Shown here piece by piece: positions 8,402-15,829 of a DNA stretch of 16,831 nucleotides. The notes under the pieces are model-generated. The model was not told the DNA's origin. It saw nothing but the letters and a program-made list of their open reading frames with translations, and did no database searches. The stretch covers positions 1 through 16,831 of the forward strand of contig NZ_QUDO01000071.1 in NCBI RefSeq assembly GCF_003477525.1. The letters run 5' to 3'. The stretch is from Ruminococcus sp. AF41-9 (GTDB lineage Bacteria; Bacillota; Clostridia; Lachnospirales; Lachnospiraceae). Position 1 is the first letter of the stretch. Each line of letters begins with the position of its first letter. The translations under genes were made by a program, and so were the position numbers.

Positions 8402-10690
8402 TCAATAACCTGCGGTTCGGTACCCCCCCCCACCGGATTTTATGCTTCTGATCGTCTTTTCCAGCACTTTCATTTCAACCGGTTTTGAAACATGTGCATT
8501 CATACCGGCCGCCAGGGAATGCTGAATGTCCTCTGTGAATGCATTGGCAGTCATGGCAATAATCGGAATCGTCTTTGCCAGTTTATGGGAACTTCTGCGG
8601 ATTGCCTTCGTTGCCTCATAACCATTCATAACAGGCATCTGTATGTCCATCAGGATCATGTCATAATCACCTGGAGCAGACTGTTCAAATGCTTTCAAAA
8701 TCTCTTCGCCATTTTCACAGATGGTACATTCCGCACCTTCAATCTTTAACAGTTCCGTCAGGATCTCAGCGTTCAGCTCATTGTCCTCTGCACACAGGAA
8801 TCTCATTCCTTGAAGGATATTACCATCCTGCTCATCTGTTCCTTCTTGTGCCGCCAGAGCAACCGTTCTATCCTCTGCAATTTTCAGATCCAAGAGAACC
8901 TCAAAACAGCTTCCCTGTCCCAATTCACTCTCCACATCAATGGTACCTCCCATTGCCTCAACCAGGTTCTTAGTAATCGCCATTCCAAGTCCGGTTCCCT
9001 GTATTTTGTTTGTAAGGGAACTTTCCGCACGGGTAAACGCATCAAAAATTGTATCCTTGAAATCTGCCGACATTCCCATACCATTGTCACAGACTAAAAA
9101 GCGGTACTTTGCATAGACAGATGACTTTGTCTCACATTCTTCTACAAAGAACTGAATTTTCCCACCTTCCTGGGTATACTTCACTGCATTGGAAAGCAGG
9201 TTGCTGAAAATCTGCATCAGGTGAACCTGATCCCCATTCACCCACTCATGCTGAATATTTTCTTTTATGATTGTAAGGGTCTGCTGCTTTTCATATATTT
9301 GAGAATGAAATATAGTGTCGAGTTCCTGCATAAAATCCAGAATAGAAAAGTCAGAATACTTGAAGACTGTTTTTCCTGCCTCAATCTTACTCATATCCAA
9401 AACATCATTAATAATTCCTAACAGATGCTGTGATGAAATATCTATTTTATCTGCATACTCTATAACTTTTGCTTTATTACCTGCATCATGTCTGATCAAA
9501 GATGTGATACCAATGATTGCATTCATAGGTGTACGAATATCATGTGACATATTAGACAGGAAATCCGTTTTCGCCTTATTTGCATTTTCAGCTGTCTGTA
9601 AAGCCTCTGTTGCAACGTTCTTTGCCTTTTTCAGTTTTTGATTGACTGCTTCCATTTCCTTCATTGTTTGTAAATGAAGTTCATTATTTCTTTTTTCATA
9701 TTCTGCTTTTTGATCTGCAAGACTAAGTCTGGAAATACTGTAGAATAATCCGGCAAAAAGTAAAAATACAAAACCTGCCATGAGTGTTGTTGTAAACAAC
9801 ACCGTTTTCTGGTAATCCCTCAGCACATTGTCAACAACTCCTCTTGCCACAATGCATACCAAAATGGTGTTGTTGCTTTCTATCGGGCAATACCCCAGAT
9901 AATAGGGGTTCTGTTTTCCCAAAAGTGCAACTCCGGATTCTCTGTTATCAAACTTCTTTTTGAACAAATCAGCCTCTTCTTCTGTAATAGCCTGTTCCCC
10001 TTTTAAATGTTTTAACAAAGAATAATTACGCAGGTATTTATCTCCACTCTGGTTCGTATACGTAATATTTCCGTCATGATCCAGCATGAACAAATATGCT
10101 TTTCCATGATAACCTTTCAATTTTAACATGGAATCCAGTTTCGAATGATCATACACAGTTCCAATTGCCGTATAAGTTTCTCCATTGATAGTGTATTCCT
10201 GACATGGAATCGCAACCAGATAACCGTCTTTTTTCTTCTGATCATAATCAAGACGCACCAGTTTTCCAATATTGTATTCGTTCTTTAAGTCCAGCAGAAG
10301 TTTACTTGGCATATCAATCCGCATTTTTGTTCCACCTGCTGATATTGCCTGACCATTTTCCTGAAGGAATATAAGTGTACTTTCCGATTCTTTTTCCCAT
10401 GCTTCAAAGAAACTTTTGTTCACATCCGTTTCAAGAGACAGCTCCCTCTCATGAAGCAAAAATTCCTCAACCAACTGCAGCTGGCTGTAGTATCCACTCA
10501 CCTGAAGATCATAGGTCTGCTGTATCTGTTCAACAACAGCTCCCATACTGCTTTTTCCATTTTCGCTGATATACTTGCCAGACTTACTTATAAGATACTT
10601 TATACAACCTAAGCTTAAAAGAATAATAAATAGTATAAGCAACAGCCTTGTTATTTTTTTTCTTTTATTTACCGTTTGTTCTATCTCCAC
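8402..10690 (-). CDS. Hybrid sensor histidine kinase with extracellular Cache-like sensor
   Basis: This 762-residue kinase has membrane helices at about 13-35 and 296-319 enclosing an extracellular region of about 260 residues (40-290), with Cache/PAS-like strands near 155-180 and 196-213 (AYLFMLDHDGNITYTN). A coiled linker (330-375) leads to HisKA H383 in NMSHDIRTPMNAI, HATPase with N497/N501, DNGMGM and GTGLGM, and REC at about 629-749 with D682 in LMDIQMPVMNG and K736. The start is GTG two bases after the stop of the lipoprotein gene, so the two are surely co-transcribed and the lipoprotein may be its sensory partner. The C-terminus after residue 752 is encoded by a G9 tract (GGGG then YRTAGY). 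A slip of one base would swap this tail but leave REC intact. Confidence 0.9.
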   Translation of the reverse strand: MEIEQTVNKRKKITRLLLILFIILLSLGCIKYLISKSGKYISENGKSSMGAVVEQIQQTYDLQVSGYYSQLQLVEEFLLHERELSLETDVNKSFFEAWEKESESTLIFLQENGQAISAGGTKMRIDMPSKLLLDLKNEYNIGKLVRLDYDQKKKDGYLVAIPCQEYTINGETYTAIGTVYDHSKLDSMLKLKGYHGKAYLFMLDHDGNITYTNQSGDKYLRNYSLLKHLKGEQAITEEEADLFKKKFDNRESGVALLGKQNPYYLGYCPIESNNTILVCIVARGVVDNVLRDYQKTVLFTTTLMAGFVFLLFAGLFYSISRLSLADQKAEYEKRNNELHLQTMKEMEAVNQKLKKAKNVATEALQTAENANKAKTDFLSNMSHDIRTPMNAIIGITSLIRHDAGNKAKVIEYADKIDISSQHLLGIINDVLDMSKIEAGKTVFKYSDFSILDFMQELDTIFHSQIYEKQQTLTIIKENIQHEWVNGDQVHLMQIFSNLLSNAVKYTQEGGKIQFFVEECETKSSVYAKYRFLVCDNGMGMSADFKDTIFDAFTRAESSLTNKIQGTGLGMAITKNLVEAMGGTIDVESELGQGSCFEVLLDLKIAEDRTVALAAQEGTDEQDGNILQGMRFLCAEDNELNAEILTELLKIEGAECTICENGEEILKAFEQSAPGDYDMILMDIQMPVMNGYEATKAIRRSSHKLAKTIPIIAMTANAFTEDIQHSLAAGMNAHVSKPVEMKVLEKTIRSIKSGGGGYRTAGY
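8423..8431 (-). repeat. G9 homopolymer at the 3' end of the Cache-kinase gene
   Basis: Nine C on the plus strand (nine G in the coding sense) lie within the last 12 codons of the kinase gene. The present frame ends YRTAGY. One G fewer would give a tail ending TEPQVIEQ, one G more a tail ending VPNRRLLNSDKWI. Poly-G of this length is unusual in AT-rich clostridial coding DNA and is prone both to slippage and to sequencing error. Confidence 0.85.
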
Positions 10691-10692
10691 TT

Positions 10693-12537
10693 TTACTGTT
10701 CAACCTCTATATAGTCTTCCGGTGCTGACGGCTGCTGTCCTTTTGACATTGCTTCGATCCATGCACCTGATAATGTTGTATCTTTAAACTGCTCAATCTC
10801 ACATTTCGGATTTATTTTTTTCAAAACAGACATTGTGGTGTCTGTAAGAAGAATAGAGTATTCCTTTTCTTTGTCTATTTTCTTATCATTAACTGTCAAG
10901 TCCTTTAATGAAAATCCACTTTCCTCTTGGTTGACGATCATTTTCATACCGGATGCAATTGGTAATTCGTATTTATTGGTTACATAAAAATTCTCATCAG
11001 CTTCGGCGAGATAATTTTCCACGAGTTCACAAACCTGTTTACCATTAATTTTTGCAAAATACAATGCTGCATCTGAACTCTTCGCTGTCATCATGCCAAC
11101 CCGGCTACTGGTGCATTCTCCTTTGTACATAGAAGAAGTGAAATAATAATATGGTGCCAGAGCCAGCTGTGCATCATTTTCTTCTCTAATCGTAGTTAAA
11201 ATGGAAGATGCTGCATCACGGCCATTTCTATCGTTCAGTGAAATGGAATATTCATTTTCAAAATTCACCATTGCTTTTTCTTCTGGATCTTTACGATTCA
11301 TTACACTGCGAAAAGTATCATAAGCCTGTGTTTCATCCATTTCCCCTGACAGCAATCCGTGAACAGCCTCAAGACTTGCATCAAATGATTTTTGGGCGGA
11401 ATATCGGATATAAACAGCATTATTATTAATCTCCTCTTCCAGTCCAGGCACATCCTGCATCATGGTTGGAACATCTGTATTCAATGAAATAACACCGCTT
11501 CCATCCGCAATCAGCTTTTGCCCCTCTTCTGAAATCATACAATCCAGCACATCCAGTGCAGTATCCAGTTTCTCCCGATCTTTTTCCAGGTTTTTGTTAA
11601 ATGCAATGTTTAAGGATGGAGTCATGTACACGTAGGATTCATCTGATGTCTGTGAAAAGTAAGGAATACGGATCAACTCCGCATCCATCTGTTTCTGCAG
11701 CTGCTGCATAACCGTCGGATGTCCATGAAACATTGCTGATTTTTTCTCGACAAACATCTGGGTTCCTGTATCGATGTCAATATTGATATCTTCTTTGCCA
11801 AAATGCGAGTCCTTAAGAAACTGACTGGTTTCTGAAAAAATACGTTTCCATAATACATCATCAAACTTTACTTCATCCGCTGCAGTCTCTGCACCGTTTC
11901 GCCATTCAATACCATCCAGGTTTGTAAACTCACCGATTGCCGCCGCCTGGATGATTTCATTATTAGACCAGTCTTCACCAAGATCCATGGAATACGGTTT
12001 TATGCCATTATCATAAAACTGCTGACATGCCTGTACATATTCCGCATAATTTTCTGGGATCTTTACGCCATACTGATCAAACAGTGTTTTGTTGGCAATG
12101 ATCGTCTGTGGAATACCACAGATTGGTAGCCACTGGATTTCATCCTCCTCATTCTTATAATATTGCACCGCATAAGAATAGTACTTGGAAACAACATCAT
12201 AAGAAGCAAAATCCATAAGATAAGGCTGTAAGTCCTGTGCATCTGTTCCGGAGAATCGACGTACTGTTATGATATCCGGTAATTCATCATGTTCTTTAAA
12301 ATAACTGTATAAATCGGTATCATTGTTACCGATAATAAATTCAATATCCTGATCAGGAAACTGTTCATGGATATAGGGTGCAATATTTTTCATCAAACGA
12401 TTTTCCCACAGATAAACTGTAAGATGATCATCGTTTTTAGATACTTCTTTCTTTGACTGTCCACATCCAGACAAGACAGCAGTTGCTACAAGTACACCTG
12501 ACACCACTGCTGTCAGACAACGTTTTACCTTTTTCAT
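10693..12537 (-). CDS. Lipoprotein: family 1-like solute-binding domain joined to a 5'-nucleotidase C-terminal-like domain
   Basis: This 614-residue protein has a lipoprotein signal peptide with lipobox LSGC (C25). Residues about 38-415 look like an extracellular solute-binding protein of the sugar type (LTVYLWENRLM, WLPICGIPQTIIANK, MFVEKKSAMFHGHP). Residues about 440-600 resemble the C-terminal domain of 5'-nucleotidases (AKINGKQVCELVENYL, LKDLTVNDKKIDKEKEYSIL). The metallophosphatase half of such enzymes is absent, so no nucleotidase activity is predicted. No permease or ATPase gene lies nearby. It is coupled to the Cache kinase (two-base gap), which suggests sensing rather than transport. 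AGAGG stands six bases before the ATG. Upstream are a c-di-GMP riboswitch and terminator. The solute-binding half is a confident call, the fused domain a moderate one. Confidence 0.85.
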   Translation of the reverse strand: MKKVKRCLTAVVSGVLVATAVLSGCGQSKKEVSKNDDHLTVYLWENRLMKNIAPYIHEQFPDQDIEFIIGNNDTDLYSYFKEHDELPDIITVRRFSGTDAQDLQPYLMDFASYDVVSKYYSYAVQYYKNEEDEIQWLPICGIPQTIIANKTLFDQYGVKIPENYAEYVQACQQFYDNGIKPYSMDLGEDWSNNEIIQAAAIGEFTNLDGIEWRNGAETAADEVKFDDVLWKRIFSETSQFLKDSHFGKEDINIDIDTGTQMFVEKKSAMFHGHPTVMQQLQKQMDAELIRIPYFSQTSDESYVYMTPSLNIAFNKNLEKDREKLDTALDVLDCMISEEGQKLIADGSGVISLNTDVPTMMQDVPGLEEEINNNAVYIRYSAQKSFDASLEAVHGLLSGEMDETQAYDTFRSVMNRKDPEEKAMVNFENEYSISLNDRNGRDAASSILTTIREENDAQLALAPYYYFTSSMYKGECTSSRVGMMTAKSSDAALYFAKINGKQVCELVENYLAEADENFYVTNKYELPIASGMKMIVNQEESGFSLKDLTVNDKKIDKEKEYSILLTDTTMSVLKKINPKCEIEQFKDTTLSGAWIEAMSKGQQPSAPEDYIEVEQ

Positions 12538-12596
12538 ACTTTACCTCTTTCTTTCCTGATAAAATCATTATTGTTACGTCTGTGAAATAACTCCGT

Positions 12597-12622
12597 AAAA
12601 AAACACTGTCAGACAGACAGTG
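12597..12622 (-). terminator. Attenuator terminator of the c-di-GMP riboswitch
   Basis: Read leftward, CACTGTC pairs with GACAGTG (12616-12622 with 12604-12610) around a five-base loop, followed by seven T (12597-12603). It lies 12 bases past the aptamer and about 60 bases before the lipoprotein ATG. No minus-strand gene ends just upstream, so it is best read as the expression platform of the riboswitch. Confidence 0.85.
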
Positions 12623-12633
12623 CACGTCATTTC

Positions 12634-12708
12634 ATGCAACTGGCTGCCATTTTAAAGGCCCTGTAGCTTTGCGTCCCAGACTTTCATCTGGTTTGCCGAT
12701 TTCCTTAT
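12634..12708 (-). ncRNA. Cyclic-di-GMP-I (GEMM) riboswitch aptamer
   Basis: The minus strand carries the conserved GEMM elements in order: GGCAAACC (12690-12697); a stem CCAGA/TCTGG capped by a GAAA-containing loop (12676-12691); GACGCAAAGC (12666-12675) followed by TACAGGGCCT; and the second arm ATGGCAGCCAGTTGC (12636-12650). This matches the class I c-di-GMP aptamer, which binds the dinucleotide between its two parallel helices. It is followed by an intrinsic terminator and the lipoprotein-kinase operon, so c-di-GMP should control read-through. Whether binding turns the operon on or off cannot be told without folding the alternative pairings. An apparent 65-codon frame across it is spurious. 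Confidence 0.92.
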
Positions 12709-12743
12709 TATAGCTTTTAAACTTATGCAAAAAAACTGGTTTC

Positions 12744-12772
12744 ATTATACTATAGTGCTCTACTGTACACAA
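12744..12772 (-). promoter_or_regulatory. Promoter of the riboswitch-controlled signalling operon
   Basis: On the minus strand TATAAT (12744-12749, perfect) is 17 bases from TTGTGT (12767-12772, weak match to TTGACA). Transcription would start near 12737, some 30-40 bases before the aptamer, a normal layout for a riboswitch leader. Confidence 0.65.
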
Positions 12773-12864
12773 GAAAAACATTACCGTTTTAACGTTCACA
12801 AACAAAAAAAGAACAGCCGATATATACATCGAACCGTTCTCCTACTTCCGAAATCCACGCAGCA

Positions 12865-13700
12865 TTGACATTACTGTTTCCTGCTCATTTGTACTCAGAT
12901 TGTTCCATATCCCTAGAACTTCTTTCTGTGTTTCTCACTATAAGCCTTCTTCTGTCAATGCTTACCCGGGTATGGCTGGTAGCAAAAGAACGCAAGAATA
13001 AATATCAAATACTGGCACGCGCAGATTCTCTTACTAATATTTATAATCGTTATGGATTTGATGAATTAGCAGAAAATATGATCTCTAAAAATCCACAAGC
13101 ACATTTTGTAGCTGCGCTCCTTGATATTGATGACTTTAAATTTATCAATGATATTTATGGACATAGTTACGGAGACAGAGCATTAAAGATTCTAGCCGAC
13201 AGCATGAAAGCTTTTTTTCCATCTGATGCATTACTTGGAAGAAATGGTGGTGATGAATTCTGCATTCTTTTACCAAATTGTACCTTTGAAGAGGCAGATG
13301 TACAGCTACAGCAATTCACCAAACTCCCAAAAATATTCTCATTTCATAATGAGGAACATGCATTTTATATTTCTCTTGGATATGCAGAATATCCAACATT
13401 TGCATCCAGCCATTCACAGCTCATGCGCTGTGCAGATGCTGCCCTTTATGAAATAAAGCTTCACGGAAAAAATGGATGTATGGCTTACCGAAAAGGTCTC
13501 CAGTCAGGAGCCCGCAAACAGCTTGGATTTGCACTTAAGGATATCTCTGAACACCTTCCAGGTGCATTTATCATATATAGAGCAGACAAGGAAGACGATG
13601 AGCTCTTGTAGAAAGCCAGCAATACGGAAAAGTATTTTATGTATTGTTCATGGATTGGGAAGATATGCATATTCGTTACAGTGATAAATTTTCTGAATAA
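12865..13700 (+). pseudogene. GGDEF-PAS gene remnant (diguanylate cyclase), PAS domain internally deleted
   Basis: The open part (12865-13611, 248 codons) has a hydrophobic helix at about 17-40 and a GGDEF domain at about 50-208 with DSLTNIYNRYGF, LDIDDFKFINDIYGH and an intact GGDEF signature (128-132). The inhibitory site RxxD is absent (FPSD instead). A PAS start follows (ISEHLPGAFIIYRADKE) and stops at TAG 13609. In another frame, 13605-13697 encodes LVESQQYGKVFYVLFMDWED and so on to SDKFSE, which looks like the end of a PAS domain, closed by TAA at 13698. The middle of PAS is thus deleted and the frame broken. The first codon is TTG with no ribosome site, so the 5' end may also be lost. 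The catalytic domain could still function if expressed. It is the only gene here on the plus strand. Confidence 0.75.
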
Positions 13701-13884
13701 TAAATATTACAAAAAAGAAAATTCGGTTCATATTTTTAATCCGAATAGAATTATTATCATTACCCAGGCTTTGTTCAGAATTTGAGGAAATACTCCCCTG
13801 CAGCCTATCCGCGAATAAATTCACTTATATATCTACAGGACGTTTTATTTGTTCAGTATAGGAGAAATAGCTGTTTTCATGATT

Positions 13885-13965
13885 GATTTTCACCTGGTGA
13901 TGGGCTTTTTTCTGTTCAATTTCCAGTCCCTGAAGGAGCCACTCAACCTGCTGGAAAGAGACTTT
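13885..13965 (-). pseudogene. Possible remnant of an IS66-type TnpB accessory protein
   Basis: A minus-strand frame encodes QQVEWLLQGLEIEQKKAHH followed by QVKI. This resembles, from memory, the C-terminal signature of IS66-family TnpB (a WLLxGLxIEQ...H-type segment). The rest of TnpB and all of TnpC are missing, and no terminal repeats are seen. The surrounding 103-codon frame (13825-14136) is otherwise unlike a gene. A small inverted repeat (ATTCGG 13721-13726, CCGAAT 13741-13746) lies nearby. The remainder of 13701-14025 shows nothing recognisable. Confidence 0.4.
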
Positions 13966-14025
13966 TATGAGGCGCTTACCTGCAAATGCCAGCTGACAGT
14001 ATTTTACATTCCATAGCCAAAATAC

Positions 14026-14074
14026 AACAGGCAGAAGGAATTTTCTTACCGGAAATTCTTTCTGCCTGTTTTTT
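14026..14074. terminator. Strong bidirectional intrinsic terminator
   Basis: Arms 14026-14045 and 14051-14070 form a 20-bp stem (two G-T pairs) with a five-base loop. On the plus strand it runs into six T; leftward it is followed by the less perfect TTGTATTTT. It lies about 50 bases past the glucosaminidase stop and separates the folate unit from the GGDEF remnant, so it can serve both convergent directions. Confidence 0.85.
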
Positions 14075-14125
14075 ATACTTATAATCCTTCTTCTGTTGTT
14101 TCTATTTATCATAGCATTATGCTTA

Positions 14126-14881
14126 TCACATTTCACTTACAGAAGACAGTATTTTTCTTAATTTACTACCATAATCCTTTCCTGCTGCCCAGCCGCCGCC
14201 ATAGGGATTTTCCTGGATCCCCAGCCACTCCACATAAGGAGCAGTTTCTCTGGTTACATAGTCAAAGCGCTCATCTACACATTCCTGATTTAAAGCTTCG
14301 GAGGATGCATAAGCCTTCAGATGCTGTACCTGTGCCCGCAGTCCTGTACGGACATCAGGGAAAGAATTTCCCTTCACTCCGTTTCCGGTTGTTCCCAGTC
14401 CTGCAAAATTAAACTGGGTAATCTCAGAATCACCACCATAAGACAGCCATCCGGTTTCCAACATGGATTGTGCAAATACCACTTCTCCACGGACATTTTC
14501 AGCATTGGCTTCCTCAATGATAATATTACAGAAAGTCTCAATATCCGGTGCCCCACCTGCTCCCAGTGCCTCCGCAGGATAAGGAATACCCTGCTCATTA
14601 TACAGAGAACACATGGCATTTGCTGTTACAGTGGTTCCACCCATAATCGTATAATACCCATAGGTGTTATCTGTGGGATCCTCATTGGAAATCACTGCAT
14701 CTGAGGATTCTGCCAGATATTCAGGCTTTGATATCTGTCCTTCCCCTGAATGATCCGGTTCCTGACTGTTATCCGATAGTGTCTGATCCTGCCCGGCACT
14801 TACGAAAGCAGGTGCCCCGAATATCAGGGCACCTGTCATTGTCATAAGCAGCCAGAAATGTTTTCCCGGCACTTTCTTCAT
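14126..14881 (-). CDS. Secreted glucosaminidase-domain protein (peptidoglycan hydrolase)
   Basis: This 251-residue protein has a signal peptide at about 1-29 (WLLMTMTGALIFGAPAFVSA), a low-complexity acidic linker (30-70), and a C-terminal GH73/LytG-type N-acetylglucosaminidase domain at about 112-248. The probable catalytic acid is E142 in AQSMLETGW; other family features are FNFAGLGTTG (158-166) and the final YGSKLRKIL. It should cleave glycan strands of the cell wall. No separate wall-binding domain is visible. The ATG comes one base after the folD stop (TAAGATG), with AGAAAGG inside the folD 3' end as a distant ribosome site. It is therefore co-transcribed with the folate genes, an odd pairing for which the sequence gives no reason. 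Confidence 0.85.
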   Translation of the reverse strand: MKKVPGKHFWLLMTMTGALIFGAPAFVSAGQDQTLSDNSQEPDHSGEGQISKPEYLAESSDAVISNEDPTDNTYGYYTIMGGTTVTANAMCSLYNEQGIPYPAEALGAGGAPDIETFCNIIIEEANAENVRGEVVFAQSMLETGWLSYGGDSEITQFNFAGLGTTGNGVKGNSFPDVRTGLRAQVQHLKAYASSEALNQECVDERFDYVTRETAPYVEWLGIQENPYGGGWAAGKDYGSKLRKILSSVSEM

Positions 14882-14882
14882 C

Positions 14883-15737
14883 TTATGCGTTTACCTTTCT
14901 CATTGCAGCTTCTACTACATGACCAACCAGTACAGAAGTTGTTACGCTTCCAACACCGCCCGGTACAGGTGTAATAGCATCTACGATCGGCTCTACTGCT
15001 GCATAGTCAACATCACCGCAAAGTTTACCTTCTGCATTTACGTTGATTCCTACATCGATAATTGTCTGGCCTTCTTTTACGTATTCAGCACCAACAACAC
15101 CAGCGCGGCCTGCTGCCACGATGATGATGTCTGCTTCACGTGCTACAGACGGCATATCTACAGTTCTTGTGTGGCAGATTGTAACAGTTGCATTCTTTTT
15201 AACGAGCATCATTGCTGCAGGTTTACCAACAACAAGGCTTCTTCCGATCACGACTGCTTTCTTACCTGTGCAGTCAATTCCGTAATGATCAAGGATTTCC
15301 ATACATGCCTGTGGTGTACATGGCGGGAATCCGATCTGTTTGCCAGTGAATACACCGGACATGGAAAGATCTGTCATACAGTCAACGTCTTTTTCAGGAG
15401 CAAGTGCGTTCTCGATCACTGCCTGATCCAGATGTTTTGGAAGCGGACGGAATAATAATACGCCGTGGATCTTGTCGTCTTTGTTTACTTTATCGATGGT
15501 TGCAAGAAGTTCTTCCTGTGTAACGTCTTCCGGAAGTAAAATCTTCTCACATGCAACGCCTAAAGTTTCGCAGCGTTTTGTTGCTCCTCTTTCATAAGAG
15601 ATATCGCTTGGATTCTCACCAACACGGATGATGCAGAGAGTAGGATTTACACCTTTTCCCTGAAGCTCTGCTACGTTTGCTTTGATTTTCTCGTTTAATG
15701 CTGCTGTTACTTCTTTCCCTAATAACTGCTTAGCCAT
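14883..15737 (-). CDS. folD: Methylenetetrahydrofolate dehydrogenase (FolD family), cyclohydrolase residues apparently lost
   Basis: This 284-residue cytosolic enzyme, normal FolD length, oxidises 5,10-methylene-THF to methenyl-THF with NAD(P), or the reverse in acetogenesis. Seen: RPLPKHLD, EKDVDCMTDLSMSGVF, FPPCTPQ, the Rossmann segment VVIGRSLVVGKPAAMM (163-178) and PVPGGVGSVTTSVL. Bifunctional FolD uses Y-x3-K and a Gln before the LPLP motif for cyclohydrolase activity. Here Y48 is kept, the lysine position is A52 (YERGA), and the Gln position is F96 (LLFRPLP). It may therefore be a dehydrogenase only, with FchA upstream doing the hydrolysis; this rests on alignment from memory. The start chosen is ATG 15737 with GGAGG nine bases upstream. 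A GTG 24 bases further up would contain that ribosome site. Confidence 0.93.
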   Translation of the reverse strand: MAKQLLGKEVTAALNEKIKANVAELQGKGVNPTLCIIRVGENPSDISYERGATKRCETLGVACEKILLPEDVTQEELLATIDKVNKDDKIHGVLLFRPLPKHLDQAVIENALAPEKDVDCMTDLSMSGVFTGKQIGFPPCTPQACMEILDHYGIDCTGKKAVVIGRSLVVGKPAAMMLVKKNATVTICHTRTVDMPSVAREADIIIVAAGRAGVVGAEYVKEGQTIIDVGINVNAEGKLCGDVDYAAVEPIVDAITPVPGGVGSVTTSVLVGHVVEAAMRKVNA

Positions 15738-15829
15738 TGATTGTTTCCTCCCAAATTGCACTCATTTTATCAGTTTCTGCTTCCGCCGGAAACTCCTGAC
15801 AGGAAGCAAAAATACAATCTTATATGATA

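Noticed and set aside
8884..9090. 68-codon minus-strand frame inside the Cache-kinase gene
   Set aside because: It is an out-of-frame shadow of the conserved ATPase region of the kinase.
12606..12620. Short GTCT/AGAC run in the attenuator as a second simple-sequence repeat
   Set aside because: Only about two and a half units, explained by the terminator stem and loop. The likeness to the GACA tract is probably chance.
12632..12829. 65-codon minus-strand frame
   Set aside because: It spans the promoter and the c-di-GMP aptamer. Its apparent peptide is the translated riboswitch.
13825..14136. 103-codon minus-strand frame taken as a whole gene
   Set aside because: Its N-terminal half crosses the strong terminator stem and has no ribosome site. 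Only a short inner segment looks like a protein remnant.
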